A DNA stretch of 47,733 bases from SOJZ01 sp964556565. GTDB taxonomy: Archaea > Thermoproteota > Bathyarchaeia > Bathyarchaeales > Bathyarchaeaceae. The position numbers and the translations under genes were made by a program. The notes beneath the pieces were generated by a model. It was not told the DNA's origin. It searched no databases and worked only from the letters and a program-made list of their open reading frames with translations. Position 1 is the stretch's first letter; every line of letters begins with the position of its first letter. Shown here in pieces: positions 8,132-17,225 of the stretch. Location of the stretch: contig CAZKWF010000009.1 in the NCBI GenBank assembly GCA_964556565.1, forward strand, positions 1 to 47,733. Reading direction: 5' to 3'.

Positions 8132-8939
8132 GGATGTTCATTTCACCTATCCAAACGGCGTTGAAGCTTTAAGCGGTGTTTCTCTCTCAATTCGAGACGG
8201 TGAATTCATTGCGATTATGGGCCAGAATGGTGCAGGAAAAACAACCCTAGTGAAGCATATTAACGGATTGTTAAAGCCAACGAAAGGAGAGGTTGCAGTT
8301 GATGGAGTTAGCACTCAGAAGGTGAGCGTGGCCAAACTTTCACGAAAGATAGGATTCGTGTTTCAAAATCCAGACCATCAGCTTTTCTGCGAGACTGTTG
8401 AAGATGAGGTTGCCTTCGCTCTTCAAAACTTCGGCTTCAAGGAACAGCTCATAAAAAAACGGGTAACGTGGGCTTTAAGTCTTCTAAATTTGACACAGTA
8501 TCGTCAAACTTCTCCTTTCATGCTTAGTGGGGGTGAGAGAAAAAGGGTTGCCTTGGCTTCGGTTCTTGCATGGAATCCTGACGTTGTGATGCTTGATGAA
8601 CCAACGATTGGTCAAGATTATCAGCAAAAAGAGAAACTGCGACAGTTTATTGTTCAATTGAACACGCAGGGAAAGACTGTGATCATTGTCACGCATGATG
8701 TTGAATTTGTGGCCGAATGTAATCCTCATGTAATTTTGATGGTTCAAGGAAAGATAATGGCTGAGGGCGGCGCTAAGGAAACTCTAACCAACCGTGACTT
8801 GGTTACGCAGGCGTTTATTGTGCCTCCGCAGGTTTCGCAGATATTTTTTGAGCTTTCGGATTTGAAGTTGCCTACCAACGTGATTGACGTCTATGATGCG
8901 AGAAAAGTTCTGCTTGATCGTTTAGAGGTCTCCTCATGA
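8118..8939 (+). CDS. ecfA2: ECF transporter ATPase (EcfA2-like)
   Basis: Second ATPase of the same ECF module, expected to form a heterodimer with the upstream ATPase on the cytoplasmic face. Features: Walker A GQNGAGKTT (35-43), FQNPDHQLFCETVEDEVAF, signature LSGGERKR, Walker B VVMLDEPTIGQD, switch His in IIVTHD. The 273-residue length is normal. ATG lies inside the end of the first ATPase and its stop overlaps ecfT by 4 nt, so the three genes are one operon. Similarity between the two ATPases suggests an old duplication, as in other ECF systems. Confidence 0.92.
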   Translation: MIEVKDVHFTYPNGVEALSGVSLSIRDGEFIAIMGQNGAGKTTLVKHINGLLKPTKGEVAVDGVSTQKVSVAKLSRKIGFVFQNPDHQLFCETVEDEVAFALQNFGFKEQLIKKRVTWALSLLNLTQYRQTSPFMLSGGERKRVALASVLAWNPDVVMLDEPTIGQDYQQKEKLRQFIVQLNTQGKTVIIVTHDVEFVAECNPHVILMVQGKIMAEGGAKETLTNRDLVTQAFIVPPQVSQIFFELSDLKLPTNVIDVYDARKVLLDRLEVSS

Positions 8940-9763
8940 GCGTTTTTGATGGCTTCAAGTTTAGAAGGGTCTATTCTCCGATTCACCAGTTGGATCCGCG
9001 AGTGAAATTTTTCTATGTTTTGGTGATGTTCATGATTGCGATCATGTTTAATCAGTTGCTACCTCTCATTCTGTTGTTTTTCATTCAATTGCCATTTGTG
9101 TTTGTGGCTGGGGTTCAGCGGGAGTGGATTCGATCTCTAAGAGGGGCTTTATTCTTTGCGATCATGATTTTTCTGTTTAACTTTGTTTTTCAGTATTTCT
9201 GGACTGAATATCCTCTACCTCCATCTCCATCTCTGTTGGAATATTCCATCGCTATGACCCTTCGTTTCATCGTATTAGTTGAATCCTTTTCTATGTTCTT
9301 TCTCACAACCTCCCCAGACCATTTAGGATTAGCATTAGAACAAAGTCATGTACCATACGAGTTTTGCTTCGCCTTCACCACCGCCGTTCGCTTCGTTCCA
9401 GTTTTAGCTGAGGAGGCTCAAACAATTATGGATGCTCAGAAGGCTAGAGGACTGGAACTTGAACGCGGAAATTTCATTAAAAAAGTGAAAAACTACATTC
9501 CCATTCTCATTCCACTAATCGTTAGCGCCATCCGTAGAAGCTTGGAGCTTGCTGAAGCGATGGAATCCCGAGCTTGGGGCGCAACTGAAAAGCGCACGAA
9601 CCTCTATGTGCTTGAGATGGAAAGAGGAGACTATATTCTAATCTTAATATCTGTCTTGATACTAATCTTTGCTGTCTATGTTTGGATTTTCCACCGTGAA
9701 CAGATTCCACTGCTAACCAACTTCTTGGCTCCCTTAGAATTGACTGCGCCCAAAATATCCTGA
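8936..9763 (+). CDS. ecfT: ECF transporter transmembrane subunit EcfT
   Basis: Membrane scaffold that couples ATP hydrolysis by the EcfA pair to the S component. It has about five to six hydrophobic segments (residues 25-60, 70-90, 105-125 and 230-250 are clear) and a cytoplasmic helical region with the two coupling motifs, AQKARGLE and MESRAWG, corresponding to the Ala-Arg-Gly signatures of EcfT (second Gly position separated by Trp). Length is 275 residues. It follows ecfA2 with a 4-nt overlap. No S-component gene follows; the region to 9830 is short and the next gene is convergent, so this is likely a shared (group II) module. Confidence 0.9.
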   Translation: MSVFDGFKFRRVYSPIHQLDPRVKFFYVLVMFMIAIMFNQLLPLILLFFIQLPFVFVAGVQREWIRSLRGALFFAIMIFLFNFVFQYFWTEYPLPPSPSLLEYSIAMTLRFIVLVESFSMFFLTTSPDHLGLALEQSHVPYEFCFAFTTAVRFVPVLAEEAQTIMDAQKARGLELERGNFIKKVKNYIPILIPLIVSAIRRSLELAEAMESRAWGATEKRTNLYVLEMERGDYILILISVLILIFAVYVWIFHREQIPLLTNFLAPLELTAPKIS

Positions 9764-9830
9764 AGCCCTAAGATCACAACTCCAAGGAACGCTGAAAATA
9801 AACCAACTTTCTTGCAGGGGGTTCATTGTT

Positions 9831-9923
9831 CTATTTTTTTCTCCGCTTTCTTTGCTTAGCTACCCTACGCTGTTTTTTCTTTTTGGTTTTTCCAGTCATG
9901 CCGTGGTGCCTTTTACTTCCCAT
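9831..9923 (-). CDS. 30-residue Lys/Arg-rich small protein
   Basis: A 31-codon minus-strand frame (ATG 9923 to TAG 9831) encodes a protein starting MGSKRHHGMTGKTKKKK and ending in KQRKRRKK; more than half of its residues are Lys, Arg or His. A good archaeal TATA box (CTAAATATAT, minus, about 9987-9998) lies about 65-75 nt upstream, giving a predicted leader of about 40 nt. The base composition, continuous frame and promoter make a real gene plausible. It resembles small ribosome-associated or nucleic-acid-binding basic proteins in general character, but I do not recognise the family; it does not match eL41. It is convergent with ecfT. Confidence 0.6.
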   Translation of the reverse strand: MGSKRHHGMTGKTKKKKQRRVAKQRKRRKK

Positions 9924-9986
9924 CACTAACAAACCCTTTACTCTGTGAGTATCCTAATTCAATCGACACTGTTCCTTAGATAATCT

Positions 9987-9998
9987 GATATATTTAGC
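9987..9998 (-). promoter_or_regulatory. TATA box for the 30-residue basic protein gene
   Basis: Minus-strand CTAAATATAT matches the archaeal TATA consensus and points toward the short basic gene ending at 9831. Confidence 0.45.
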
Positions 9999-10156
9999 TA
10001 TCTCAAGTACTGTACGCGTTCCCATAATCAGGTCATATAATACGTAACATGCATGCAGCTATGTTATTGAGTAGAACATATTTCCACAAACTTCTTATCA
10101 CCCCTTTAGACACTATAAGCTGAAGCTAAAATCAAAAGAGGAAGGAATGAAAAAAC

Positions 10157-11524
10157 ATGAAACGGAAGGTATTTACACCAATCGCAATCGCACTACTACT
10201 GATAAGTATCTTTACTGCACTGCCCTTAGTTACAGCACACGCACCAGTGATAGTATCAGTCGGAGACATTCGCGCCGCCCCTGTCAGCGTACGAGCAGAG
10301 AGTCAGTTTGGAATAAATGGAGCTTACCCGCCAGGCAAATGGTATACCGACTATGCAGGTGGGATAGTTGCATTTGACATGGACATGATAGACGTGGAAC
10401 AGCTCACCCACGAACAGAACAAATGGTATGGCAAAGGCATCCGCGTAGCAGTGTTGGACACAGGAATGCTGCCAAACTGGAACTACTTTTTCCCCAAGTC
10501 AAGGATAGACGCCGATTTGGGCATCGGATTTGTACAAGACCTCGACACTTTGGAAATCACAACTGTTCCATGGGACGATGCTGTAAGCGGACATGGAACC
10601 CATGTGGCTAGCACGATAATTGGCTATAACTACCATGGATTTCCGATCACAGGCGTTGCTCCATTGGCAAAAATCATTCCAGTCAAGGTGTTATCATTCT
10701 ATGACTATGATGAATGGTCTGCTTGGGGCACATCCGGAATGGTTGCAGCAGGCATCGACTACATCACATCGCTGGTTGAGGATGGAACTCTTGAGCCTGG
10801 AAAGATCATCATCAATATGAGTTTAGGCTCATCTGTGCCAAGCTCTGACATTGAAGAAGCCATTGACAGAGCAATTGCTGCTGGAGTTATCATAGTCGCG
10901 TCTGCAGGCAACGGTGGCATGGGTGGTATGGGCTATCCCGGTGCCTATCCCCAAGTCATCTCCGCCGCTGCAGCTGGCTGGACAGGACAATGGCATCCAG
11001 ACGGTCACCGTGGTTTCTGGCTTGAAGATGTACCCGAAGACCTCATGACGCCTGCACCATTATCAATATACTTCGGCGCTTATGCTGGCACACAAACATA
11101 CATCACCTACTACAGCGCTTGGGAACTCGAGGGACAAGACCTTGACGTTGTAGCACCAGGGAGCTGGTGTGTGGGACCTTACTGGGACCCCTACTATGGA
11201 CCTTTACCAGAAGACCCAGAAGACTGCTACTGGTACGTTGGTGGAACCAGTATGGCAGCTCCACACGTAGCCGGAACCGCAGCACTCATGGCTGAGAAGA
11301 AAGGACGAAAACTGGTTCAAAGCGAAGTAGAAGCCATACTTGAGAATACTGCAGAGATAGATCCTCTGACATTTGAGAACGGCCCATGGATAGGCCCACT
11401 TCCATACATGGCAATTTACGAACTCTACGATGCCAACTACTATTGGACAGAATGGGATGACCCCGCTGTTGGCGCAGGTCTCCTACAAACAGATGCGGCT
11501 GTCGCAGCAGTTGAAGCACTCTGA
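10157..11524 (+). CDS. Secreted subtilisin-like serine protease (S8)
   Basis: Extracellular S8-family peptidase. The N-terminus is a signal peptide (basic MKRK, hydrophobic 8-26, likely cleavage after AHA). The catalytic triad is Asp101 (VAVLDTGM), His146 (SGHGTHVAS) and Ser365 (GGTSMAAPHVAG), with oxyanion Asn252 (ASAGNGG); all are intact. The segment between the signal peptide and residue 90 is a short pro-region. An insert rich in Tyr, Trp and acidic residues (about 275-360) precedes the catalytic Ser, including two Cys (338 and 357) that may pair. There is no C-terminal anchor. ATG 10157 follows AGGAAGG. A C5T6 tract after the stop looks like a terminator. Substrate unknown; scavenging of detrital protein is an inference. 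Confidence 0.93.
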   Translation: MKRKVFTPIAIALLLISIFTALPLVTAHAPVIVSVGDIRAAPVSVRAESQFGINGAYPPGKWYTDYAGGIVAFDMDMIDVEQLTHEQNKWYGKGIRVAVLDTGMLPNWNYFFPKSRIDADLGIGFVQDLDTLEITTVPWDDAVSGHGTHVASTIIGYNYHGFPITGVAPLAKIIPVKVLSFYDYDEWSAWGTSGMVAAGIDYITSLVEDGTLEPGKIIINMSLGSSVPSSDIEEAIDRAIAAGVIIVASAGNGGMGGMGYPGAYPQVISAAAAGWTGQWHPDGHRGFWLEDVPEDLMTPAPLSIYFGAYAGTQTYITYYSAWELEGQDLDVVAPGSWCVGPYWDPYYGPLPEDPEDCYWYVGGTSMAAPHVAGTAALMAEKKGRKLVQSEVEAILENTAEIDPLTFENGPWIGPLPYMAIYELYDANYYWTEWDDPAVGAGLLQTDAAVAAVEAL

Positions 11525-11565
11525 CCACACTAATAGCTGAATCCTACAAACGGAACAAGCAACCA

Positions 11566-11580
11566 CACCCCCTTTTTTGT
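11566..11580 (+). terminator. Pyrimidine-run terminator after the subtilase gene
   Basis: Five C followed by six T and G about 45 nt beyond the stop codon. The same C-run plus T-run form recurs at 37086-37097 after another gene, supporting a termination role; archaeal terminators are T-tract based. Confidence 0.4.
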
Positions 11581-11614
11581 TTACCCGAATTGAACAGTCA
11601 ACCAGGGGAATGGA

Positions 11615-14260
11615 TTGGACACGAAAGCGACAAGTTCTCTTTCCACAAAAAAAATCCTGCATATCCTACTCATAGTGTTGATGATTCATTTGGTCACAGC
11701 AGGCGTGCGACTGGTTTCCAGTCAAACCTTAGGAACCATAAACGGCAGAGTAATCGACCTGAATACTGGACTGGGAATAGCTGGAGCAACGGTGTCCGCA
11801 AGCGGTCCATCCCAACAGGTCAACACGACGGACTCCAATGGATATTACACAATTTCTGATATAGCTCCGGGACCATATGTGATTGTGGCCTCTGCTTCTG
11901 GCTATCTCAGTCAGACATACAAGCTGTTTTTGCGTGAAACTGCAAATCCCCCTCTTCCTGATTTCAGGCTCCGCCTGCTATCGATAATAGGCAGAGTTTA
12001 CGATTTGTCAACACCCAGTGTTGGAATAGCCGAAGCCAACGTCACAATAGGCGGTCATTTTGTCTTCACCAACTCCACCGGATACTATGAGATGCTCGAT
12101 TTATCAGACGGATCATATACAGTTGCTGCCACAGCGCCAGGTTACACTAACGAAACTCAGCAAGTCACCGTGTCTGCAGGAATATCCGCTGTGGCGAACT
12201 TCGGGCTAAGCCAAGTTGCATCTGGTTCAATTTCTGGAACAGTCACGGACTCCTCAACTGGGCAAGCTCTCTACCAAGCCACCTTAAGAGTTGGCAGAGG
12301 ATCATTTGAAAAGTTAGGCGTAACTGATCAAAATGGGGAATATATGATCGAGAATGTGCCGGCGTGGCCCTTCTGGACAATCGATGCCTACAAGACAGAA
12401 TACGTGGCTCAGTCCACAATAACTGAGGTGCAACCTGGAGGAGCGCCTACACTTGATTTTGCATTAACTCCGTTCGGAATAATCAACGGGACGGTGAAAG
12501 ATCAAGCTACAGATCAGCCCATTGCCGGGGCACTTGTCAAAGCGGATTCAGTGTTCCTCAGCACGACAGGCTCTAACGGACACTACACCATGTTTGTGCT
12601 TGCGGGAAGATACACAGTCACGGCTTCAGCCCCAGGATACGCCAGCGAGTCACAGTCGAATGTTAGGGTTTCTGAAGGAGAAACCACCACTCAGAATTTT
12701 GCACTGGAAACAATTCCCCCCGGAAGCATCATCGGTAACGTGACAGATACCAAAACCGGCAGCGGAATAGCCGGAGCCACTGTGACAGTAAACGATCACA
12801 CCGACATCACCGACGCAAATGGTGACTATGTCATCTCCATTTTGCCATCTTGGACCTACAATGTCACCGCTTCAGCTGCAGGATACGCAAGCGACACCAC
12901 CGTAAGAACTGTGCCTTCGGGCGGATCGATAACTGCTGACTTCATGTTAGCTCCGTACACCAGAGTTCACTTGAAGCCTTACTCAAATACTGGAAACCTC
13001 GGGCAGTCTTTCAACTTGAACATAAACATCTCAGAAGCTAGGCTTGTGTATAGGTGGGAGGTTTACCTATGGTGGGCCCCAGCACTCCTTGATGTTGTAG
13101 AAGTGGTTGAAGGAGACTTTCTCAAGGGCCCTTTTGGAAACCGAACCACTGAACTCAGTTTTGAAAAATACCCTAATGAAGGGGTAATCCATGTGGAAGG
13201 ATGGTCAACGCTAGCCACGCCTGACGATGGTGTGAACGGCAACGGAACGCTGGCAACCATAACTTTCCAGATCAAGGCAAAAGGTGATTGCAGCATAGAC
13301 CTTACCAACGCTATGCTATGGGACCCATACGGATTTCCAGTGTTCCCAAGCGCAATAGAAGGCGCCCTTTTCGAAACGCGAGTGCACGGGGGTTGCCCCT
13401 TTGTTTACGTGTGGAATGGGACCCAATATGTGATCGATAACAATCTTTTATCTGCCTCTGAGGCTAGTGAGGGGGTTGACGTAGAAGACCACTATAGGTT
13501 GGAACAGACGCTTGTTCCACAAAAGGGAAAGTATTCGTTGGTGATCAAGGAGTTTGAACAGGAACACTCATACTTCGATCAAATTAAGCTAATCGCAGTC
13601 GATCATAAATTTGATGTGCGTGTAGCTGTCAGCCCCACAGGAGAAATCTTAACCTATAAAAGCCCCCATGCACCCTTCTTGGCTGTCGACGAAGACGGAA
13701 ACAGTTGTCTAGATGTCCTAACCGAGATAGACGGTGAATACTATGAAGGACACGACGGTGATCATGTCGTTCTAGACTTTGCAAACTTGGATGTTTCAAA
13801 AGGGGCAAAACTCGTCTTGGTAACGGATCTTCCGCCAGTGATGCTGAAGTGGTCAATACACATTCAGACTCACGACTCAGAGGGGGAGTGGACGACAATC
13901 GCTGAGGTTCATCCAAGGGTTAATTGGGCAACCCAAATCATTGACCTATCCGATTATCTGTCAGATGCCAAGGAAGAATTGAAAGTCAGACTCTACTTCA
14001 CGGCAAATCACAAGATTGATTATGTGGGCTTGGACCTAAGCAAGCAAGCTGACACAAAAATGCAATACGCCACACTGGTCTCATCAACCCACTCAAAAGA
14101 GGGAAACATGAAGTTGCAGCTGTTGAGAAGCGATGGCGTTTATGCTGAACTACTACCAGGCGAACAAATACGACTCGCATTTACGCTTCCCAAGAATCCA
14201 AAAGACGCAAGAACCCTCATCATCTACGCGAAGGGACACTACCACCTAGGCCAGAACTAG
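11615..14260 (+). CDS. Secreted protein with five carboxypeptidase-regulatory-like domains
   Basis: Large (881-residue) exported protein, probably adhesive or structural at the cell surface. After a signal sequence (hydrophobic 14-32) come five tandem Ig-like domains of the CarboxypepD_reg type at about 40-120, 123-199, 203-285, 288-364 and 369-446, each with the pattern G.V.D..TG..I.GA.V and later TD.NG.Y.I and A.GY. Residues about 447-590 resemble a cohesin-like beta domain (FNLNINIS...LDVVEVVEGDFL). A C-terminal region begins CPFVYVWNGTQYVIDNN at 594, a motif I associate with archaeal secreted proteins. No membrane anchor is evident. TTG 11615 follows AGGGGA; an ATG at 11610 is in another frame. 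It lies 90 nt after the protease, suggesting a shared extracellular role. Confidence 0.85.
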   Translation: MDTKATSSLSTKKILHILLIVLMIHLVTAGVRLVSSQTLGTINGRVIDLNTGLGIAGATVSASGPSQQVNTTDSNGYYTISDIAPGPYVIVASASGYLSQTYKLFLRETANPPLPDFRLRLLSIIGRVYDLSTPSVGIAEANVTIGGHFVFTNSTGYYEMLDLSDGSYTVAATAPGYTNETQQVTVSAGISAVANFGLSQVASGSISGTVTDSSTGQALYQATLRVGRGSFEKLGVTDQNGEYMIENVPAWPFWTIDAYKTEYVAQSTITEVQPGGAPTLDFALTPFGIINGTVKDQATDQPIAGALVKADSVFLSTTGSNGHYTMFVLAGRYTVTASAPGYASESQSNVRVSEGETTTQNFALETIPPGSIIGNVTDTKTGSGIAGATVTVNDHTDITDANGDYVISILPSWTYNVTASAAGYASDTTVRTVPSGGSITADFMLAPYTRVHLKPYSNTGNLGQSFNLNINISEARLVYRWEVYLWWAPALLDVVEVVEGDFLKGPFGNRTTELSFEKYPNEGVIHVEGWSTLATPDDGVNGNGTLATITFQIKAKGDCSIDLTNAMLWDPYGFPVFPSAIEGALFETRVHGGCPFVYVWNGTQYVIDNNLLSASEASEGVDVEDHYRLEQTLVPQKGKYSLVIKEFEQEHSYFDQIKLIAVDHKFDVRVAVSPTGEILTYKSPHAPFLAVDEDGNSCLDVLTEIDGEYYEGHDGDHVVLDFANLDVSKGAKLVLVTDLPPVMLKWSIHIQTHDSEGEWTTIAEVHPRVNWATQIIDLSDYLSDAKEELKVRLYFTANHKIDYVGLDLSKQADTKMQYATLVSSTHSKEGNMKLQLLRSDGVYAELLPGEQIRLAFTLPKNPKDARTLIIYAKGHYHLGQN

Positions 14261-14310
14261 ACTCATTTCGTGTCATCAGTTTTCCCAGTGCTGCGCGCGC
14301 ATGCGTATTC

Positions 14311-14319
14311 TTTTTAATA
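14311..14319 (+). promoter_or_regulatory. TATA-like box of the SMC-like operon
   Basis: TTTTTAATA lies about 45 nt before the ATG of the SMC-like gene, leaving room for a short leader with a GAGG sequence. Confidence 0.4.
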
Positions 14320-14360
14320 GCGGAAATGTTTCTATTACGGGCAAATAGAGGCTCGCTTGA

Positions 14361-16406
14361 ATGCTGATTCGCGAAGTCATCCTCGAAAATTTCATGTCTT
14401 ACGAATATGCTAGGATACCCTTTAAACCAGGAGTCAACATTGCTTGCGGGCCTAACGGCTCAGGCAAATCGTCCATACTACTTGGGATTTCTGTTGCGCT
14501 AGGTCAATCCTACACCGAACGATCTAAGAAGTTGAGTGACCTCATTCGATGGGGCAAAGACCAAGCGCGCGTAACGTTAGTTTTGGACAACTCTCGAAAA
14601 AGCGGGCGTCGACCAGTTCCGAAAATCAATAAAGACTACATTTTTTTGACAAGAATGTTGAGGCGTGACGGAAAATACTGGTTTGAACTAGAAAACAGAG
14701 CTGCAAACAAGAGAGATGTCGAAAGGCTTCTCTCAAAGCTCGGAGTTGACCCGGACAACATGCTAATTATTATGCACCAAAACATGGTGGAACAGTTCAC
14801 GGTGCTCCAGCCTCAAGAAAAGCTCAAGATGGTGGAAGCAGCGGTGGGGTTCGAATCCTACCGCCAAAACGTTTCTAAGGCTCAACGAAAGCTTAGGCGT
14901 ATTCTAAGTCAAGAAGAGTCGGTGGGCAAGCTCCTTGAATCTGCTGAACAAACATTGGGCTATTGGAGAGAACAGCACGACAGGTACCAACGGAAAAAAC
15001 AGCTAAGAATGAAGCGGAAATTCCTTGAACGAGAATCGGCATGGGTCGAAGTTTCAAGGCGTGAGAAAACGGTTAATGAACTGAGAAACCAGGTTCGCGA
15101 GAAACAAAGTGAAATCTCACGTATCAAAAATGAAACAGAAATCATTGATGATCAACTAAACAAGCTTCAGATAAGGCTGAAACAAGCGAAAACAGAATGG
15201 CAAAACCTTGTTCAAAAACGATTGAATTTGGAATACGAAAAGGCAAAGCACGAAGTAGGCGTTTCACTGACCAATCAGGCCATAGAAAAAACACAATCTT
15301 TGTCAGAAATTCGACAGAAAGGAATGAAGGGCTACCTAGACAAAATAACGCAGCTAGAGACGACATTTCATAGGATTGTAAACCCCATAGATATAAAAAC
15401 TCGATTTGCAGAACTCAAGGAAACCTACGAAAATTTTGAAAACACATGGACCCAGCAGTTAAACCTTAGAAGTGAAGGTTTGAAAGCCTCTATTGAAAAC
15501 TCCTACGAGCAACTCGAGAAGGTGCGTATCCAAATTTCAGACATTGAAGCAAAAAGTGGTCACCTAGATTTCGAGCTCGAAAGTACCAATGGGCAGCTTT
15601 TGGATCGTAAGATTAACCTGGCTTTACTGCAGTATCGAAAAGAAATCACCATAAAGACTCTGGAAAAACTGAAAAAACAGCTTCAAGTTTCGCTTGCTGA
15701 TCTTGACGAAGCGGTAGAAAAGGCTAAGGAGACAGGTCCACGGATCGTGCCCACGAAAAATGTTGCAGAGGTCTTAGACGAAATTCGAGTGACAGATGGG
15801 CACCTCGCCGCCCTTGCCGACATTTCCGAAGACATCGAACATATGTACGAATCCTACTCTAAGCTTTACCTAGAACTGAAGGAAAAGGCTCAGTTGGTTG
15901 CGGAAAACCGTGAAAAAGCCTTGGAAGAAGTAATGACGAGGATGACAGCGTGGAGAATGGTTATTCAAGACCTCCTGAAGCTTGTCAACCTCCGATACGA
16001 GGGAATCCTTTCACAAGCTCAAGCGATTGGAGAGGTTAAATTGGTAAACGAACATGATATCGAAGATACAGGTCTCGAAATACTCGTGGGTTTCAAGGGA
16101 GGAAAACCTGTTCCTCTTAACTCCTACACGCAGAGCGGTGGGGAAAGAAGCATTGCAACCATTAGTTTTCTACTTGCGTTGCAGCAGCACGTTCGATCTC
16201 CGTTCAGAGCTGTTGACGAGTATGATATTCACATGGACCCCAAGAACAGAGAGATTATCGCTAATCTACTCGTTTCTTCGATTAAGGGACGGGGTGCCCA
16301 ATACTTGGCGATCACGCCTAGTCAGATGACATTCACGGGAAAAGATGTTCACATTATTACAGTTCAAAATGTTGAAGGAACTTCGCTGATTAAAGAGGTA
16401 GTCTAA
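14361..16406 (+). CDS. Mini-SMC ATPase of Smc5/6 type
   Basis: ABC-type chromosome-maintenance ATPase. Walker A is GPNGSGKSS (30-38), a Q-loop Gln lies near 140 (LIIMHQNMVEQF), the ABC signature is TQSGGERSIAT (from about 590) and Walker B is FRAVDEYDIHMDP with Asp619-Glu620. The pairing of QSGGERS with PFR.VDE....MDP is the form typical of eukaryotic Smc5/Smc6, not of bacterial Smc or Rad50. Between the head halves are heptad-rich coiled coils (about 170-330 and 365-560) with no recognisable hinge or zinc hook. At 681 residues it is much shorter than canonical SMCs of about 1150-1200. ATG 14361 follows GAGG. The stop is directly followed by the kleisin-like gene. Similarity to Smc5/6 is from motif reading; the biological role is inferred. 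Confidence 0.87.
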   Translation: MLIREVILENFMSYEYARIPFKPGVNIACGPNGSGKSSILLGISVALGQSYTERSKKLSDLIRWGKDQARVTLVLDNSRKSGRRPVPKINKDYIFLTRMLRRDGKYWFELENRAANKRDVERLLSKLGVDPDNMLIIMHQNMVEQFTVLQPQEKLKMVEAAVGFESYRQNVSKAQRKLRRILSQEESVGKLLESAEQTLGYWREQHDRYQRKKQLRMKRKFLERESAWVEVSRREKTVNELRNQVREKQSEISRIKNETEIIDDQLNKLQIRLKQAKTEWQNLVQKRLNLEYEKAKHEVGVSLTNQAIEKTQSLSEIRQKGMKGYLDKITQLETTFHRIVNPIDIKTRFAELKETYENFENTWTQQLNLRSEGLKASIENSYEQLEKVRIQISDIEAKSGHLDFELESTNGQLLDRKINLALLQYRKEITIKTLEKLKKQLQVSLADLDEAVEKAKETGPRIVPTKNVAEVLDEIRVTDGHLAALADISEDIEHMYESYSKLYLELKEKAQLVAENREKALEEVMTRMTAWRMVIQDLLKLVNLRYEGILSQAQAIGEVKLVNEHDIEDTGLEILVGFKGGKPVPLNSYTQSGGERSIATISFLLALQQHVRSPFRAVDEYDIHMDPKNREIIANLLVSSIKGRGAQYLAITPSQMTFTGKDVHIITVQNVEGTSLIKEVV

Positions 16407-17225
16407 TTGTCCTCAAAAAGGCATAGGAAAAAACTCGGTAGCGAACGTCTTCAACGCGTCATAAACCTATGCAAATCAATTGAGGAAAAAGGTCTTGATC
16501 CTTTCATCGTGGATGTTGACGACATTCTAACGGTTGTTCAAGAATATTTCCCAGAGTGGGAATTGCCGGAAGAACTCTGCTTAGACGCCGAAGCTATTCA
16601 CAAACTAGCCTCAATCATTAAGCTCCAAAGCGACTGGGTGAAGCATCAGTCAACATCTCTCTACACTGATCCGTTTCTGCTAGAGGAGAAAATACGAAGG
16701 CTGAAAAAAGAAGAGCTTGCTGACCTTTTTCTTGAGATTTGGCATCCTATTGTTGAGTTAGAACAAATATCCCCTCATAGCTTGGCCGAAGCCACCAAAT
16801 ACTGGCAAAGCCTCCTTCCAATTAGCGAGAGATGGCCAACAACCTCCTCTCCAGAAACGGAAACTGGAGCTACAACACGGGAAGAGTTAATCAAGCAGAG
16901 AATACTAGCTGAAAAAGCTTTCTCAGAAGAGTTAGAAATGTTTTGGGAAGAATTGAAACAGAAGGTCGGGGATGCGAGCAAGATTCGATACTGGGATTTT
17001 GTTGGCGCCGACACGTATTCTGAAACGATAAAACGAGCGTATATGACGAGTTTTCTTGTAACATATGGATACGCAACCTTGGAAGTGCACCGACTAGAAG
17101 AAGAGATTTTCGTTGAACCCTTCGAAAAACCAGCGTCCATAATCGGAAAAAAGCAGCTGATCTCTATTCCTGTGTCCATAAGCGTCGAAGAATGGATGAA
17201 GTGGAAAAGAGGCGAACAGGATTGA
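16407..17225 (+). CDS. Kleisin-like (ScpA/Nse4-like) partner of the mini-SMC
   Basis: 272-residue protein encoded directly after the SMC-like gene: TTG 16407 abuts the previous TAA, with GAGGT upstream. The N-terminal region (about 30-95) is helical and contains DVDDILTVVQEYFPEW and AIHKLASIIKLQSDWVKH, which resemble the kleisin N-terminal helical domain that binds the SMC neck. A linker (about 150-170, TTSSPETETGATT) follows, and the C-terminal region has MTSFLVTYGYATLEVHRLEEEI then FVEPFEKP, matching the pattern of the ScpA-type C-terminal winged helix (FLALLEL...G.V...Q..PF). Its stop overlaps the next gene. Function as a kleisin is inference from pattern and position; profile searches would be needed to be sure. 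Confidence 0.6.
   Translation: MSSKRHRKKLGSERLQRVINLCKSIEEKGLDPFIVDVDDILTVVQEYFPEWELPEELCLDAEAIHKLASIIKLQSDWVKHQSTSLYTDPFLLEEKIRRLKKEELADLFLEIWHPIVELEQISPHSLAEATKYWQSLLPISERWPTTSSPETETGATTREELIKQRILAEKAFSEELEMFWEELKQKVGDASKIRYWDFVGADTYSETIKRAYMTSFLVTYGYATLEVHRLEEEIFVEPFEKPASIIGKKQLISIPVSISVEEWMKWKRGEQD

Noticed and set aside
9831..9923. Identity with ribosomal protein eL41
   Set aside because: Composition is similar but sequence order does not match the eL41 pattern; left as unknown small basic protein.
10147..10377. 76-codon frame overlapping the subtilase start
   Set aside because: Shadow of the subtilase in another frame, rich in Arg/Ser/Thr with no family signal.
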